From UBA10438 sp964432155 (GTDB taxonomy: Bacteria; Bacteroidota; Ignavibacteria; Kapaibacteriales; Kapaibacteriaceae): DNA of 64,000 nucleotides. Within the stretch, counting starts at the first letter, position 1; each line of letters starts with the position of its first letter. The DNA is taken from assembly GCA_964432155.1 (NCBI GenBank), contig CAYSMF010000009.1, forward strand, positions 1 through 64,000. Reading direction: 5' to 3'. This document shows, one piece after another, positions 17,365 to 27,082 of the stretch. The notes beneath the pieces were generated by a model that worked only from the letters and a program-made list of their open reading frames with translations, made no database searches and was not told where the DNA came from. The translations under genes and the position numbers were made by a program.

Positions 17365-19995
17365 ATGAGTGCATCACTCGATCGTGCGCGTCAGTACCTT
17401 CGACAGTACTTTGGGTACGACGCATTTCGACCTGGGCAAGAGGACATCATCCGTGCCGTGCTCGGTGGTACCGATGTCGTTGGTGTTCTTCCAACTGGCG
17501 GAGGTAAGTCTGTCTGTTATCAGATTCCAGCACTCATCTTTCCGCATCTCACACTTGTCGTGTCGCCGCTGATCGCGCTCATGCGCGACCAGACCGAGCG
17601 TCTTCGACAGCACGGCATTGCAGCTGCTGCGATCCATGGTGGAATGTCGGCCGGAGACGTGAACAACGCCCTGCACGAGGCACATGCCGGACGAATGCGA
17701 TTGCTGTATGTAGCTCCAGAGCGTCTTGAGTCGACCACATTCCGCCGACAGTTACGGACGATCCCACTAAGCCTGCTCGCAGTCGATGAAGCACACTGCA
17801 TTAGCGAATGGGGGCACGACTTCCGTCCGTCATATCAAGCAATTGCATCTCTGTTCGACGACCGCGCACGCGTGCCAATCTTGGCACTCACGGCTACGGC
17901 GACCCCTGATGTGCGTGCCGATATCAAGACGTCGTTGCGGCTCAATCAACCTGTTGAAATTGTTCGTGGATTCGACCGACCGAATCTCACATTCCAGGTC
18001 GAGCGTACAGCCGCAAAAGCAGAAGCACTCACGCAGATGCTTAAGCCGCATCCAACAGCATCAGCTATCGTCTACTGTGGCTCACGACGTCGTGTTGAAA
18101 CACTCGCTGATGATCTTCGCCGACGTGGTGTTGCCGCAGAAGCCTACCACGCCGGGTTGCAGAGTCGCATCCGCAGCGAAGTGCAGGATCGTTTCGTCAG
18201 TGGTGCAACACCGGTGCTTGTTGCGACGAATGCCTTCGGAATGGGCATCGACAAAGCAGATGTTCGACGTGTGATTCATGCCGACCTCACCCTGACGCTT
18301 GAAGCATACTACCAGGAGGCCGGCAGAGCCGGACGCGATGGAGCACCAGCGACATGTACGATGCTGTATCAACCAGAAGATCGTCGGTTGATGGAGTTTT
18401 ACATCGCGTCCACCTATCCAGAGCGTTCGCAGATTGCAGACGTATACGCCTATGTGTGTGATCGTGCGGGTGTTCCGCTCGGTGGCATCGCCTCTGCTCC
18501 GGTTCTGGCCGATGCTGCGAGTATTGCCAGTACGATTCATCTTCCAGTCGCAACGGTGCAGGGCGTCCTAACTGTCCTTGAACGTGCTGGCGTAATGATG
18601 CGAGCCACAGCGCATGGCAACACGCGAATCCAGCTCCGGACACACGGCGACCGCATCGCTGATCTTGCAGCACATGCTCCCGTTGAACGGCGCGCAGTCA
18701 TGGATGCACTCGCCCGCGTATGTGCTGGACGTGACATTGGCGCTGAAATCGACATCTCACCGTTTGAACTCATGAAGCGCACGGCTATCACGCCACGCGA
18801 GTTCTCGGAAACAATGCGCTCCTTGCACGTAGCACGATTGCTGCGTCATGTGCATCCACATGAGGACGGAGGCATTGTGCTTGCGTCTGAACGTGTTGAT
18901 CCGGAGCATCTTCCCATTGAATGGGATGCGCTCCACACGCGTCGATCACATGCGATCCAGAAGCTCGAAGTGGTTGTTCGGTACGCGGAGACGCGGCAGT
19001 GCAAACGCAATTTCATTCTGTCATACTTCGGTGATGCAACCTCGCAAGGTGTCTGCGGCAGATGCACATCGTGCACAGGTACTGGTGCGCAGCGAAAGCT
19101 CACTGATCGTCAGACATCAGCACTGCACGCGCTGATTCGCACTGCGTGGCAAGTGCAGGGTCGCTTCGGACGTCACGTCTTGGTCGATATCGCACTTGGC
19201 TCGCTATCGGAACGGGTCACGCATCATCGTCTCGATCGCTGTACAACGTGGGGTGCACTTCGTGAGCGCACGCGTCATGAGTTACTCGAAGCCCTCGATA
19301 TCGCACTTGATATGGGGCTACTGGTCAAGACTGCTGATTTGTATCCAACGATCGGCGTCACTGAAGAGGGGATGCGCGTAGCAGCTCCACTGCCCGCGCC
19401 ACTCCGTCCGGCCGCAGCCTCTGCACAAACATCTGCTCCTGCGCTCGTTGCCTTGCTCGCGTGGCGCGAGCGAGTGGCGGCGCGAGATGATGTGCCAGAG
19501 ACAACGCTGGTTCATCGTGACGAACTCGAGCGTATCGCCACAGATAACCCGCAGCGCGTTGATGCTCTGCAACCTGGTCGACATGGTAGTGGTTTGTTCC
19601 TGGCACGCTATGGTTCGGAGCTTGTGCAATGTCTTGCCGACGCTCAACAAGTGGCATCGCGAGCGATCCCAAAGGTTCGATGTGATGATGAAGCCGTGCT
19701 TGTAGCAGGACTCGTTCGTGCTGGATACTCGCTCCATGATGTGGCACGCAGTGCACGGAAGACGCCGCCAGCTGCAGCGCATGCACTCCAGCGAGCGATC
19801 GAGGGCGGACTCTCCGTCGAACGCATGGATCTTGTCGATGAGCGTCTCTATGGAGACGTCTATGAGTACCTCCGTCATCACAGGTTTGCAAAGCTTCGGC
19901 ACGTGCGCGAGCATGTGGGCGAAGATGTCGATCTTGCCGTACTCCGCTTAGCCATGGCATTTGCTCGTCGCGATTTGTTTTCCGCATCATCATGA
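17365..19995 (+). CDS. recQ: ATP-dependent DNA helicase RecQ (long form)
   Basis: A 3'-5' DNA helicase acting in recombination and repair. Helicase lobe 1 has Walker A (GVLPTGGGKSVCYQIP) and motif II DEAHCISEWGHDFRPSY; lobe 2 ends with YYQEAGRAGRDG. Instead of going straight to the zinc domain, there are about 150 residues resembling winged helices (about 350-510). The four-Cys zinc site (CKRNFILSYFGD, then CGRCTSC) comes after this insertion. An HRDC domain lies near 690-760 and a C-terminal helix-turn-helix-like extension covers about 770-876. At 876 residues it is far longer than E. coli RecQ (about 610) but resembles Bacteroidota/Chlorobi forms. Its TGA overlaps the protease ATG as ATGA. 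Confidence 0.95.
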   Translation: MSASLDRARQYLRQYFGYDAFRPGQEDIIRAVLGGTDVVGVLPTGGGKSVCYQIPALIFPHLTLVVSPLIALMRDQTERLRQHGIAAAAIHGGMSAGDVNNALHEAHAGRMRLLYVAPERLESTTFRRQLRTIPLSLLAVDEAHCISEWGHDFRPSYQAIASLFDDRARVPILALTATATPDVRADIKTSLRLNQPVEIVRGFDRPNLTFQVERTAAKAEALTQMLKPHPTASAIVYCGSRRRVETLADDLRRRGVAAEAYHAGLQSRIRSEVQDRFVSGATPVLVATNAFGMGIDKADVRRVIHADLTLTLEAYYQEAGRAGRDGAPATCTMLYQPEDRRLMEFYIASTYPERSQIADVYAYVCDRAGVPLGGIASAPVLADAASIASTIHLPVATVQGVLTVLERAGVMMRATAHGNTRIQLRTHGDRIADLAAHAPVERRAVMDALARVCAGRDIGAEIDISPFELMKRTAITPREFSETMRSLHVARLLRHVHPHEDGGIVLASERVDPEHLPIEWDALHTRRSHAIQKLEVVVRYAETRQCKRNFILSYFGDATSQGVCGRCTSCTGTGAQRKLTDRQTSALHALIRTAWQVQGRFGRHVLVDIALGSLSERVTHHRLDRCTTWGALRERTRHELLEALDIALDMGLLVKTADLYPTIGVTEEGMRVAAPLPAPLRPAAASAQTSAPALVALLAWRERVAARDDVPETTLVHRDELERIATDNPQRVDALQPGRHGSGLFLARYGSELVQCLADAQQVASRAIPKVRCDDEAVLVAGLVRAGYSLHDVARSARKTPPAAAHALQRAIEGGLSVERMDLVDERLYGDVYEYLRHHRFAKLRHVREHVGEDVDLAVLRLAMAFARRDLFSASS

Positions 19996-22900
19996 AACCG
20001 CTCATTATCATACTCCTGGCGGTAAGCGCCGTTGTTCAGCTGAAGGCAGAACAATATGTTGTTACGCTGCGCTCGACGAATGTTCCTGCTGCACTGATGA
20101 TGTATCGTCCTGCGCCACTCATCGATCGTGCAGGAGATGCTGTAAAGCGCAGTGAGCGCATCCAGACCCGCGAGCAGCGCGCAGCGCTCGACGCTCTGTC
20201 CCGGTATCTCATTGTTGATCTCCCATCAACAACAAGTGCGGAACAACTCAGACTCATCGACGATGTAGCCGATATCCGTCCAGTAGCACGATACAAGCTT
20301 CACGCTGCACGACTTGAAACACTCACGAATGATTCGTTGGTAGGAGAGCAGTATGCGCTCACGCTTGTCGGGGCGGCGACAGCTTGGACGAAAGCAACGG
20401 GGAAGGGTGTTGTCGTCGGCGTTCTTGATACTGGTGTCGATTGGCTTCATGAAGACCTTGTGTCTGCTCTCGCCATCAGTGAGAAGGAAGATGTGAATGG
20501 CAACGGTCGATTTGATGACTGGCCATCGACGGTGGAGATTGATGGCCTATCCGGCGACCTCAACGACATTGATGACGATGGCAACGGCGTAGTTGACGAT
20601 GTCATTGGTTACGACTTCGTCGATCAATCGGTGCGCAACCTTGGCGACGATCGCGACCGTGATCCAATTCCGTTCGATGAGCAAGGTCACGGCACCTCTG
20701 TCGGTGGCGTGATCGCAGCGACGACAAACAATCGTGTTGGTATTGCGGGCCTGGCATATGGCGCACGGTTGCGTGCACTGCGTGCATTCGATGCCACAGG
20801 TAATGCGGAAGAAGACGACATCGCAAGTGCATTGATTTATGCCGCACTAACGGGCGTTGATGTCGTTAACATGAGTTTCGGCGATGGTATTGATTCACCA
20901 ATGTTCCGTGATGCTGTTGCGTTCGCGGCCTCGATGAATGTCGTGATGGTTGCCTCGTCGGGTAATACAGGCACAATCTCACGACAGTACCCAGCTGGTT
21001 ATGACGATGTAATCGCAGTTGGTTCGACGAACAGTGCCGATCGTCGGTCGCCATTTTCGAGTACCGGTTCGCTCGTTGCAGTAACAGCACCGGGGGAGGG
21101 GATCTTCACGACGGCTGTGAACTCGCGATACCGTCGTGTGAACGGAACATCGTTCGCGGCCCCGTATGTCGCTGCTGCGGCTGCAATGCTGATCGAGAAG
21201 AACCCAGCTATCACGCCTGACGAGATTCGTGGACTCCTTCAAACATCGTCGCTTGATCTCGGCGCGCCGGGATGGGATGGCAACTTCGGTGCGGGTCGGC
21301 TGCGCGTCGATGCAGCTCTGACGCAGTTAGGCACGTCCGAACTTCGTATCACCGCGCCGTCGAATGAACAGCTTGTGGATCGTCGTGATGCACCCACACT
21401 ACGTGTAAGGGGCTCTGCAAATCTCATCAATCAAGCCGTGTGTCGAGTAGAAATCGGTCGTGGACTCGACCCACAAACATGGACGCTCGTCGCCCAGCTG
21501 CCAACGGCTGTGCGTAATGCAGCGCTCGGAGAGATAGCACTCGATAGTCTGGTTGACGGACTCTACACGATTCGTCTTCTTGCGATTGCCGATGATGGAC
21601 GAACGTTCGAAGACCGCAAACGAATCACAATTGTAGGTGGACCATGTGAGATCACATCTGCAGAGGTGATTTCAGCGTGGAAGACCGACCGTCGTGTCCC
21701 CGTGGTAACGTTCCGCGCAACACAGCCATCGGCTGCAAGGGTGGTGATGACATCAGATGCTGGCGACAGTGTTGAGTATAGCGACGTGCGGCGTCGCGTT
21801 CGCCTACACAGCGTCGCGCTACCAGAGCTTTCATTCCGTGATTCCGTTGGAACAGTAAGGGTTGTCTGTGCATCGCGTTCCGATGAAGAGGTAGATACCA
21901 CACTTGCGTATCGCGTCGCAACAGCCTCGGCGCCACAGCTTGGGTGGATCACGTCGCAATGGGCAGATTGGTCAGGCTATGTGCTGAATGACGTCCGTGA
22001 TCTCTATCGTGATGGTACACGTACTGTGGTGATGACGGATCTCTCCGGAAACTCCTTCGGAACGATCAGAACCATGACGTTCGACGGGAAGAAGTGGCGG
22101 TTGCGCGATTCGTTGAATGCCACGTGGATCCCACGAGGCATTTCGGATGTCAACGGTAATGGACTCTACGAGGTGTTCTGTCATGTGATTGGTAAGGCCG
22201 TGCTGTTTGAGCAGGCAACACCGAACGGCTCGCCATTTGCGCGCGTACTGTTCGCTGATACGCTCAATCAACGTCAAGCTGCTGGAGTAGCTGATATCAA
22301 CGGTGATGGACGTGAAGAACTCCTGATGCTGTCGGATTCAGGCTGCACGGTGGTCACCTTCCGAAATGCGCAGTTTGAGGTACTTGGAAGCATCCCGAAT
22401 CTCAGTGAGCCTCCACCGGGTGCGAGCTCGAATCGCGTCGATGAAGTCAGTATTGCAACCGGAGACTTCACAGGGAGTGGTCGACAAGAGATTGCATTCT
22501 CTGATACCGATGGTGATCTCATCATCGGCGCTTGGGACGGAACAGCCTTCGCACCTCCGACAGTTATGCCACAGGATGGGGCAGGGGGCTCGGGATACGT
22601 CGCATCGGGCGATGTTGATGGAGATGGTCGACCCGAAATCGTCTATGGCGTGCCGGATAGCACGCAAGCAAACAGCGACCGAGAGTACGGACGTCAGCTA
22701 TGGACCTATCGCATGGTGCGCGGATCGATGGCGGGATCGCAACGCAACTACAACGTCGTGTGGACCGATCACTTCGAAGGTGTGCGGTATGGCATTGGAT
22801 TCCGTAACGGCATTGCAATCGGAAATCTCGATGCAACGGCAGGGAGCGAGATTGCAATCTGCGCATATCCACGACTGTATGTGTTCGGTGCGCGCGATGG

Positions 22901-24236
22901 CGTGATCACGCCGTTGTGGTACCAGGCTGATGTTGTCACTCCGCGCATGCTCATTCATGATTATTCGGGGAATGGCATCAATGAGCTTGGCGTCGGGATC
23001 ACGGTCCCGATGATCGGTGCGATGACAGGATTCCGATTCTTCGAACACAATCCTGCGGCAGGGGGCGATGCACCATCGGCACTGCGCGCACGCAAACGCT
23101 CGCCAACAGCTATCGAGCTTGACTGGATGCCTGCTGCATCAGCCACGGCATACGTTGTTGAAGCAGCGGCCGATGGCAGAGTTTTAGCGGCAGTTGATAC
23201 TGTGACCGCTCTTCGCACAACGATCACTCCAACATCTGGTGCGCGCTCAATGCGTTTCGCTGTGCGTGCGGTCCTGCCAAATGGACAGCTCAGTACATCG
23301 TCGATTTCTGCGATGGTTGTGCTCGATATACCTGTTCGCGTTGCGCTCGTGACTCCGGATAGCGTCTCGCGCGCATCGTTGCAACGTGGTCTGAGTGTTG
23401 AGATTACGTTCGACGGTGATCTTGCTCTGCAGCATATCGAGCCGTCAGGCATTGTGCTCTCCGATGCTACGTTGCAACGCGCAGTTCGTGCGTCGTCGAT
23501 TACTGCTGGTGATGCTCGCCGCGCTGTTGTGACATTCCCATCGTTCGACGCCACGCAGCAATGCAGTATCAGCCTCGGTGGATTGATGGATGCAACGATG
23601 TTGGAGGTTCGTGATACGACGATAGCCCTTGGTGTACGCGACGATGTGTCGCCGCGAGAGGCGATCATTATTGCGGCTTTACGCGTGCTAACGCCGACAT
23701 CGTTGCTTGTGCAGTTTTCACACGATGTCGATGCATCAGCCGAGAACGCTGGTAACTACACGCTGCGTCCGGTTGGTGGCGTTATCAATGTGACGCGTCG
23801 TAGCACAACCGAGGTTGTGCTGCAGCTCGACCCGTCTGTTCCACTTCGTCCGCGTGGTGTGCCGTATGCGATCACGGTGGCTGGTGTTACCGATGGTGCT
23901 GGTGTGGTGATGACCACCGGTGCGGGCTGTACCCGTGAGTTCACGGTGCGGGCTGAAGATCTCGCAGGTGCGTACGTGTATCCGCATCCGGTCAAGCTTC
24001 AGCAGGACGGCTATGTGACGTTTGCGGGTCTGACTGCCACAGCGCGGATTCTTATTCTCGACGCCATGATGCGTCCCGTCGCCGAACTCACGACGCGAGA
24101 TCGCAGTGGTGGTGTGCAGTGGGATCTTACGCGCACGACAGGCGAGCGTGTTGGCGCTGGGTTGTACTTCTACAGGATTACCGACGAGGACGACCAATCC
24201 GAGCCTGTACTGCGTAAGCTCATGATTGAGCGCTGA
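19992..24236 (+). CDS. Subtilisin-like (S8) secreted protease with FG-GAP repeats and T9SS tail
   Basis: A 1,414-residue exported serine protease. Signal peptide about 1-19. The catalytic triad is D146 (GVLDTGVD), H233 (GHGTSVGG) and S387 (NGTSFAAPYVAA), with oxyanion N325 (ASSGNTG). An Asp-rich loop (DLNDIDDDGNGVVDD, about 189-203) looks like a calcium site. Residues about 690-1020 carry repeated FG-GAP/VCBS-type motifs (DINGDGREELLML, GDVDGDGRPEIVYG, DYSGNGINELGVG), suggesting an integrin-like propeller. FN3-like and Ig-like segments follow, then a T9SS-type sorting tail (VYPHPVKLQQDG, GAGLYFYRITDED, RKLMIER). Probably cell-surface or secreted, processing proteins for nutrition or maturation (inference). 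Coupled to recQ by ATGA, with no evident functional link. Confidence 0.93.
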   Translation: MKPLIIILLAVSAVVQLKAEQYVVTLRSTNVPAALMMYRPAPLIDRAGDAVKRSERIQTREQRAALDALSRYLIVDLPSTTSAEQLRLIDDVADIRPVARYKLHAARLETLTNDSLVGEQYALTLVGAATAWTKATGKGVVVGVLDTGVDWLHEDLVSALAISEKEDVNGNGRFDDWPSTVEIDGLSGDLNDIDDDGNGVVDDVIGYDFVDQSVRNLGDDRDRDPIPFDEQGHGTSVGGVIAATTNNRVGIAGLAYGARLRALRAFDATGNAEEDDIASALIYAALTGVDVVNMSFGDGIDSPMFRDAVAFAASMNVVMVASSGNTGTISRQYPAGYDDVIAVGSTNSADRRSPFSSTGSLVAVTAPGEGIFTTAVNSRYRRVNGTSFAAPYVAAAAAMLIEKNPAITPDEIRGLLQTSSLDLGAPGWDGNFGAGRLRVDAALTQLGTSELRITAPSNEQLVDRRDAPTLRVRGSANLINQAVCRVEIGRGLDPQTWTLVAQLPTAVRNAALGEIALDSLVDGLYTIRLLAIADDGRTFEDRKRITIVGGPCEITSAEVISAWKTDRRVPVVTFRATQPSAARVVMTSDAGDSVEYSDVRRRVRLHSVALPELSFRDSVGTVRVVCASRSDEEVDTTLAYRVATASAPQLGWITSQWADWSGYVLNDVRDLYRDGTRTVVMTDLSGNSFGTIRTMTFDGKKWRLRDSLNATWIPRGISDVNGNGLYEVFCHVIGKAVLFEQATPNGSPFARVLFADTLNQRQAAGVADINGDGREELLMLSDSGCTVVTFRNAQFEVLGSIPNLSEPPPGASSNRVDEVSIATGDFTGSGRQEIAFSDTDGDLIIGAWDGTAFAPPTVMPQDGAGGSGYVASGDVDGDGRPEIVYGVPDSTQANSDREYGRQLWTYRMVRGSMAGSQRNYNVVWTDHFEGVRYGIGFRNGIAIGNLDATAGSEIAICAYPRLYVFGARDGVITPLWYQADVVTPRMLIHDYSGNGINELGVGITVPMIGAMTGFRFFEHNPAAGGDAPSALRARKRSPTAIELDWMPAASATAYVVEAAADGRVLAAVDTVTALRTTITPTSGARSMRFAVRAVLPNGQLSTSSISAMVVLDIPVRVALVTPDSVSRASLQRGLSVEITFDGDLALQHIEPSGIVLSDATLQRAVRASSITAGDARRAVVTFPSFDATQQCSISLGGLMDATMLEVRDTTIALGVRDDVSPREAIIIAALRVLTPTSLLVQFSHDVDASAENAGNYTLRPVGGVINVTRRSTTEVVLQLDPSVPLRPRGVPYAITVAGVTDGAGVVMTTGAGCTREFTVRAEDLAGAYVYPHPVKLQQDGYVTFAGLTATARILILDAMMRPVAELTTRDRSGGVQWDLTRTTGERVGAGLYFYRITDEDDQSEPVLRKLMIER

Positions 24237-25653
24237 GCATCGCGCGCAGTCCGCCTACATCACCGTTGCTCAACACAGCAACAACATCACCTGGTGATAC
24301 GCGTTGTGCAAGCAACGCATAGATGTCGCTGCCCCATGAGGGGTCCTGCGCTCGTGATGGGTCCAGCGCGTGGGCATCAATGCCAAGTGCGGCGAGATCG
24401 TTCAGCAGTAGCGATGTATCAAGGCGCTCATCTTCTCGGTATCGCTCTGGACGATTGACTGGTCCGATGCACACCGTGGTTGCCCCTTTAAAGCATGTCG
24501 CCAGCTCGTGCTGAAAGAAGTTGCGTGTGGTCGTATTCGAGCGTGGCTCGAATACCACATGGAGGCGCGCATCTTGGAATCGCTGATGAAGCGCCTGAAT
24601 CGTCTTTGCAATCGCTGTTGGGTGATGCGCAAAGTCGTCGATCACTGTGCAGCCGTTCCACTGCGCAATCACTTCGAGACGTCGTTTTGGTGGACAGAAT
24701 TCAAGCAGTGCAGCAGCCTGTTCTTGAGAGGACAAGCCGGCATGCGCCGTCGCTGCAATGGCCATCGATGCATTGCGAATGTTGTGTTCTCCGGGCATCG
24801 GAAGTGAGAACTGTCCATAGACAGCGCCATTGCGTAGGAGCGTCCAACGTGTATTGATCCCATCTTCTTCAATCGCCGTGAGTTGCCAGGTTGCGTTGTT
24901 ACTCGTGCCTACGCCCTCGACTGGACACGGTGCGTTTGTCGCTGCGCGGAGTGCATTAGCATCATCAGCATTCACAAGCAAGACGCCATCTTGAGGGATG
25001 ATCCTCACCATGTGTGTGAAGGAGCGGATGATATCATCGAGAGAATTGAAGATGTCTGCGTGGTCGAACTCGATGTTGTTGATGATCGCAATCGTCGGAC
25101 GGTAGTGCACGAACTTGCTGCGCTTATCGAAGAACGCTGTGTCGTATTCGTCACCCTCAGAAACAAAGACACCAGCGCGAGAATCGTGCAGGTGCTCCGG
25201 GACTGGGCGACAGCCAACACTGAAGTTGCCTGGGACGCCCCCTATCAAAAATCCTGGCTCGCGTCCTGCATGTGCGAGAATCCATGCCGCCATGCTCGAC
25301 GTCGTGGTCTTGCCATGCGTTCCACAGCACACAATTGAGGTGTTGCGGCTAATCAGGTACTTCCCAACAAACTCGGCCATCGACGTCATTGCGAGGCGAT
25401 CGCTGAGTGCGCACTCGAGCTCTGGGTTGCCCCGGCTGATCGCATTGCCAACCACGATAAGGTCGGGCGTTAGCTCGCGAAGCCGCTCGGCGCTGTACCC
25501 CTCGTAGCGGGTAATTCCTGCGGTATCGAGTACCGTGCTCATCGGAGGGTAGAGCGGGCCATCGCTGCCAGTGACCGTGTGTCCCTGCATCGTGCATGCA
25601 ATGGCCACGGAACCCATGGCAGTGCCGCCAACCCCAATGAAGTGTATATGCAT
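24220..25653 (-). CDS. mpl: UDP-N-acetylmuramate:tripeptide ligase Mpl
   Basis: A Mur-ligase family enzyme of 477 residues that attaches L-Ala-gamma-D-Glu-meso-DAP to UDP-MurNAc in peptidoglycan recycling. MHIHFIGVGGTAMGS opens the Rossmann domain and GTHGKTTTSSM is the ATP loop. YPPMSTVL and SEGDEYDTAFFDKRSKFVHYRP favour Mpl over its paralogue MurC, though Bacteroidota genomes often label such genes murC. Start 25653 gives the normal N-terminus; an upstream ATG at 25749 would add 32 non-homologous residues. A TACTTTTG -7 element sits at 25694-25701. The 3' end overlaps the protease gene by 17 bp. No other murein genes are adjacent. Confidence 0.9.
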   Translation of the reverse strand: MHIHFIGVGGTAMGSVAIACTMQGHTVTGSDGPLYPPMSTVLDTAGITRYEGYSAERLRELTPDLIVVGNAISRGNPELECALSDRLAMTSMAEFVGKYLISRNTSIVCCGTHGKTTTSSMAAWILAHAGREPGFLIGGVPGNFSVGCRPVPEHLHDSRAGVFVSEGDEYDTAFFDKRSKFVHYRPTIAIINNIEFDHADIFNSLDDIIRSFTHMVRIIPQDGVLLVNADDANALRAATNAPCPVEGVGTSNNATWQLTAIEEDGINTRWTLLRNGAVYGQFSLPMPGEHNIRNASMAIAATAHAGLSSQEQAAALLEFCPPKRRLEVIAQWNGCTVIDDFAHHPTAIAKTIQALHQRFQDARLHVVFEPRSNTTTRNFFQHELATCFKGATTVCIGPVNRPERYREDERLDTSLLLNDLAALGIDAHALDPSRAQDPSWGSDIYALLAQRVSPGDVVAVLSNGDVGGLRAMLSAQS

Positions 25654-25693
25654 AGCGTCGCGAGCCGTCGTGAAAAGTGGTATCTTACCGCTG

Positions 25694-25701
25694 CAAAAGT
25701 A
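25694..25701 (-). promoter_or_regulatory. Bacteroidota-type -7 element for mpl
   Basis: Minus-strand TACTTTTG, an exact TAnnTTTG match, 41 bases upstream of the mpl ATG. No TTG at the usual -33 spacing was found, so this is a partial promoter match. Confidence 0.5.
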
Positions 25702-25732
25702 CGATTGATTGTTCCTCGAAGGGGTTCTGCAC

Positions 25733-27073
25733 ATGCAACGTTTCTTCACAGTACTGGTGATGGCACTGGTTTCGGTTTCTGCCTACGGTCAATTCTGGCA
25801 GTCAACTGATGGCCCGCCATCGGCGACAACGTGCATGGTCTCGAACTCGAAGGGACATGTCTTCGTCGGCACACCGTTCTCGAAGGTCTATCGCTCGACA
25901 GATAATGGCACAACGTGGGAGCCATTTGACCAGGGGATTGACGATGGAGGACCGAACTGGTTCCCAGTGAATCAGCTTGTTATCGATGCGCAGGATCGTC
26001 TGTATGCAGCAGTTAACGGATTGGGTCTGCTTCGCTCGTCGGATGATGGGCGGACATGGAACAAGCTGAACATCGGTCTTGATATCGGTTCGAATTCTCG
26101 CATCAGCGTCTCGGTAAAGTCGCCAGCTGGCGCGCCAACACAGATCTTCGTCGGCTACGATGCAGGTGCATCAAACCTGCGTGCCCGATTCTCATCGGAT
26201 GATGGAGCATCTTTCGTGAATATCCCGTTGGGACTGCCAAGCGGCACGTCGTCGCTGTTCGAAGTGTTCCTCTCGCCGAACTCGAATAAGATGTTCGTGT
26301 CTGCCGCCTATAACAAGGGGCTCTTCCGTACAACTGATCGTGGTGCGTCGTGGCGACGTATTGATAACGGCGACGGAAGTTCAAACGAGTCAGATGACCT
26401 TTACTCGACGTTTGCATACGATAAGTTCGGTCACCTCTACGTTGGACGAAACGCACTGCCAGGCTCTGCGAAGACGCCGAACGCAGTCGTGTTGAAGTCG
26501 ACAAATGATGGTGAGCAGTGGAAGTATCTCGACTCTGCATGGGACGATCGTGATGTGACGAACAATCGTATCTCTGCGATCGCATTCGCACCAAACGGCG
26601 ACATGTGGGTCGGTACAGAGAAGAGCTCTGGTCCATTCCGGGGTTCGAATTACGGCGAACTGTTTACTGTTGTACGTGACGGTCTCCCTGGCGACGGATC
26701 AGTGTCTGGCATCACGGTGACGCCAGCTGGTCATGTGTTCGTCGCACCAACGGGCGAGCCAGTACAACGCCACCTCGCTCCTGTTAGCGTGCAGGACGTT
26801 GGTTTCCCAGCTGTTGTGCGTGCTGGCATTGCGCCGCAGCCAGCAACCGATCGCATTGGCATCACGTTTACGCCCGCACACGATGGGGAAGCGGTCGTTG
26901 ATCTGCTAACATTGTTCGGCGAGCCTGTTATTGCAGGAACAACAGTTTCTGTGCGTGCCGGTGATGATCAGCGTGTTTGGCTGTCGACATCGGAGCTACC
27001 GCAGGGCGCTTACATCGTGCGCATTGCCGTCGGTGGTGGTGTGAGCACGACGTCGGTTGTCGTCGCGAAGTAA
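25733..27073 (+). CDS. Secreted beta-propeller (BNR/sialidase-like fold) with T9SS-like tail
   Basis: A 446-residue exported protein. The ATG at 25733 follows an AAGGGG Shine-Dalgarno and starts a signal peptide (MQRFFTVLVMALVSVSAYGQ). The body has at least five repeats of the Asp-box type: KVYRSTDNGTTWEPF, LLRSSDDGRTWNKL, ARFSSDDGASFV, LFRTTDRGASWRRI and VLKSTNDGEQWKYL. This is the signature of BNR/VPS10/photosystem-assembly-like propellers. Sialidase catalytic residues are not evident, so enzymatic activity is not claimed. The last ~80 residues (IAPQPATDRIGITF to LPQGAYIVRIAVGGG) resemble a T9SS sorting domain. Divergent from mpl with 79 bp between; ends 9 bp before a convergent gene. Confidence 0.85.
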   Translation: MQRFFTVLVMALVSVSAYGQFWQSTDGPPSATTCMVSNSKGHVFVGTPFSKVYRSTDNGTTWEPFDQGIDDGGPNWFPVNQLVIDAQDRLYAAVNGLGLLRSSDDGRTWNKLNIGLDIGSNSRISVSVKSPAGAPTQIFVGYDAGASNLRARFSSDDGASFVNIPLGLPSGTSSLFEVFLSPNSNKMFVSAAYNKGLFRTTDRGASWRRIDNGDGSSNESDDLYSTFAYDKFGHLYVGRNALPGSAKTPNAVVLKSTNDGEQWKYLDSAWDDRDVTNNRISAIAFAPNGDMWVGTEKSSGPFRGSNYGELFTVVRDGLPGDGSVSGITVTPAGHVFVAPTGEPVQRHLAPVSVQDVGFPAVVRAGIAPQPATDRIGITFTPAHDGEAVVDLLTLFGEPVIAGTTVSVRAGDDQRVWLSTSELPQGAYIVRIAVGGGVSTTSVVVAK

Positions 27074-27082
27074 GCTGGACGA

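Noticed and set aside
22961..23668. 235-codon antisense frame in the subtilase gene
   Set aside because: Low-complexity Arg/Ser/Thr-rich translation typical of an antisense shadow.
24220..25653. MurC (UDP-MurNAc--L-alanine ligase)
   Set aside because: YPPMS and the DEYDTAFFDKRSKF stretch fit Mpl better; MurC remains a weaker alternative.
25733..27073. Functional sialidase
   Set aside because: Asp-box repeats are present but the sialidase Arg triad and catalytic residues are not evident.
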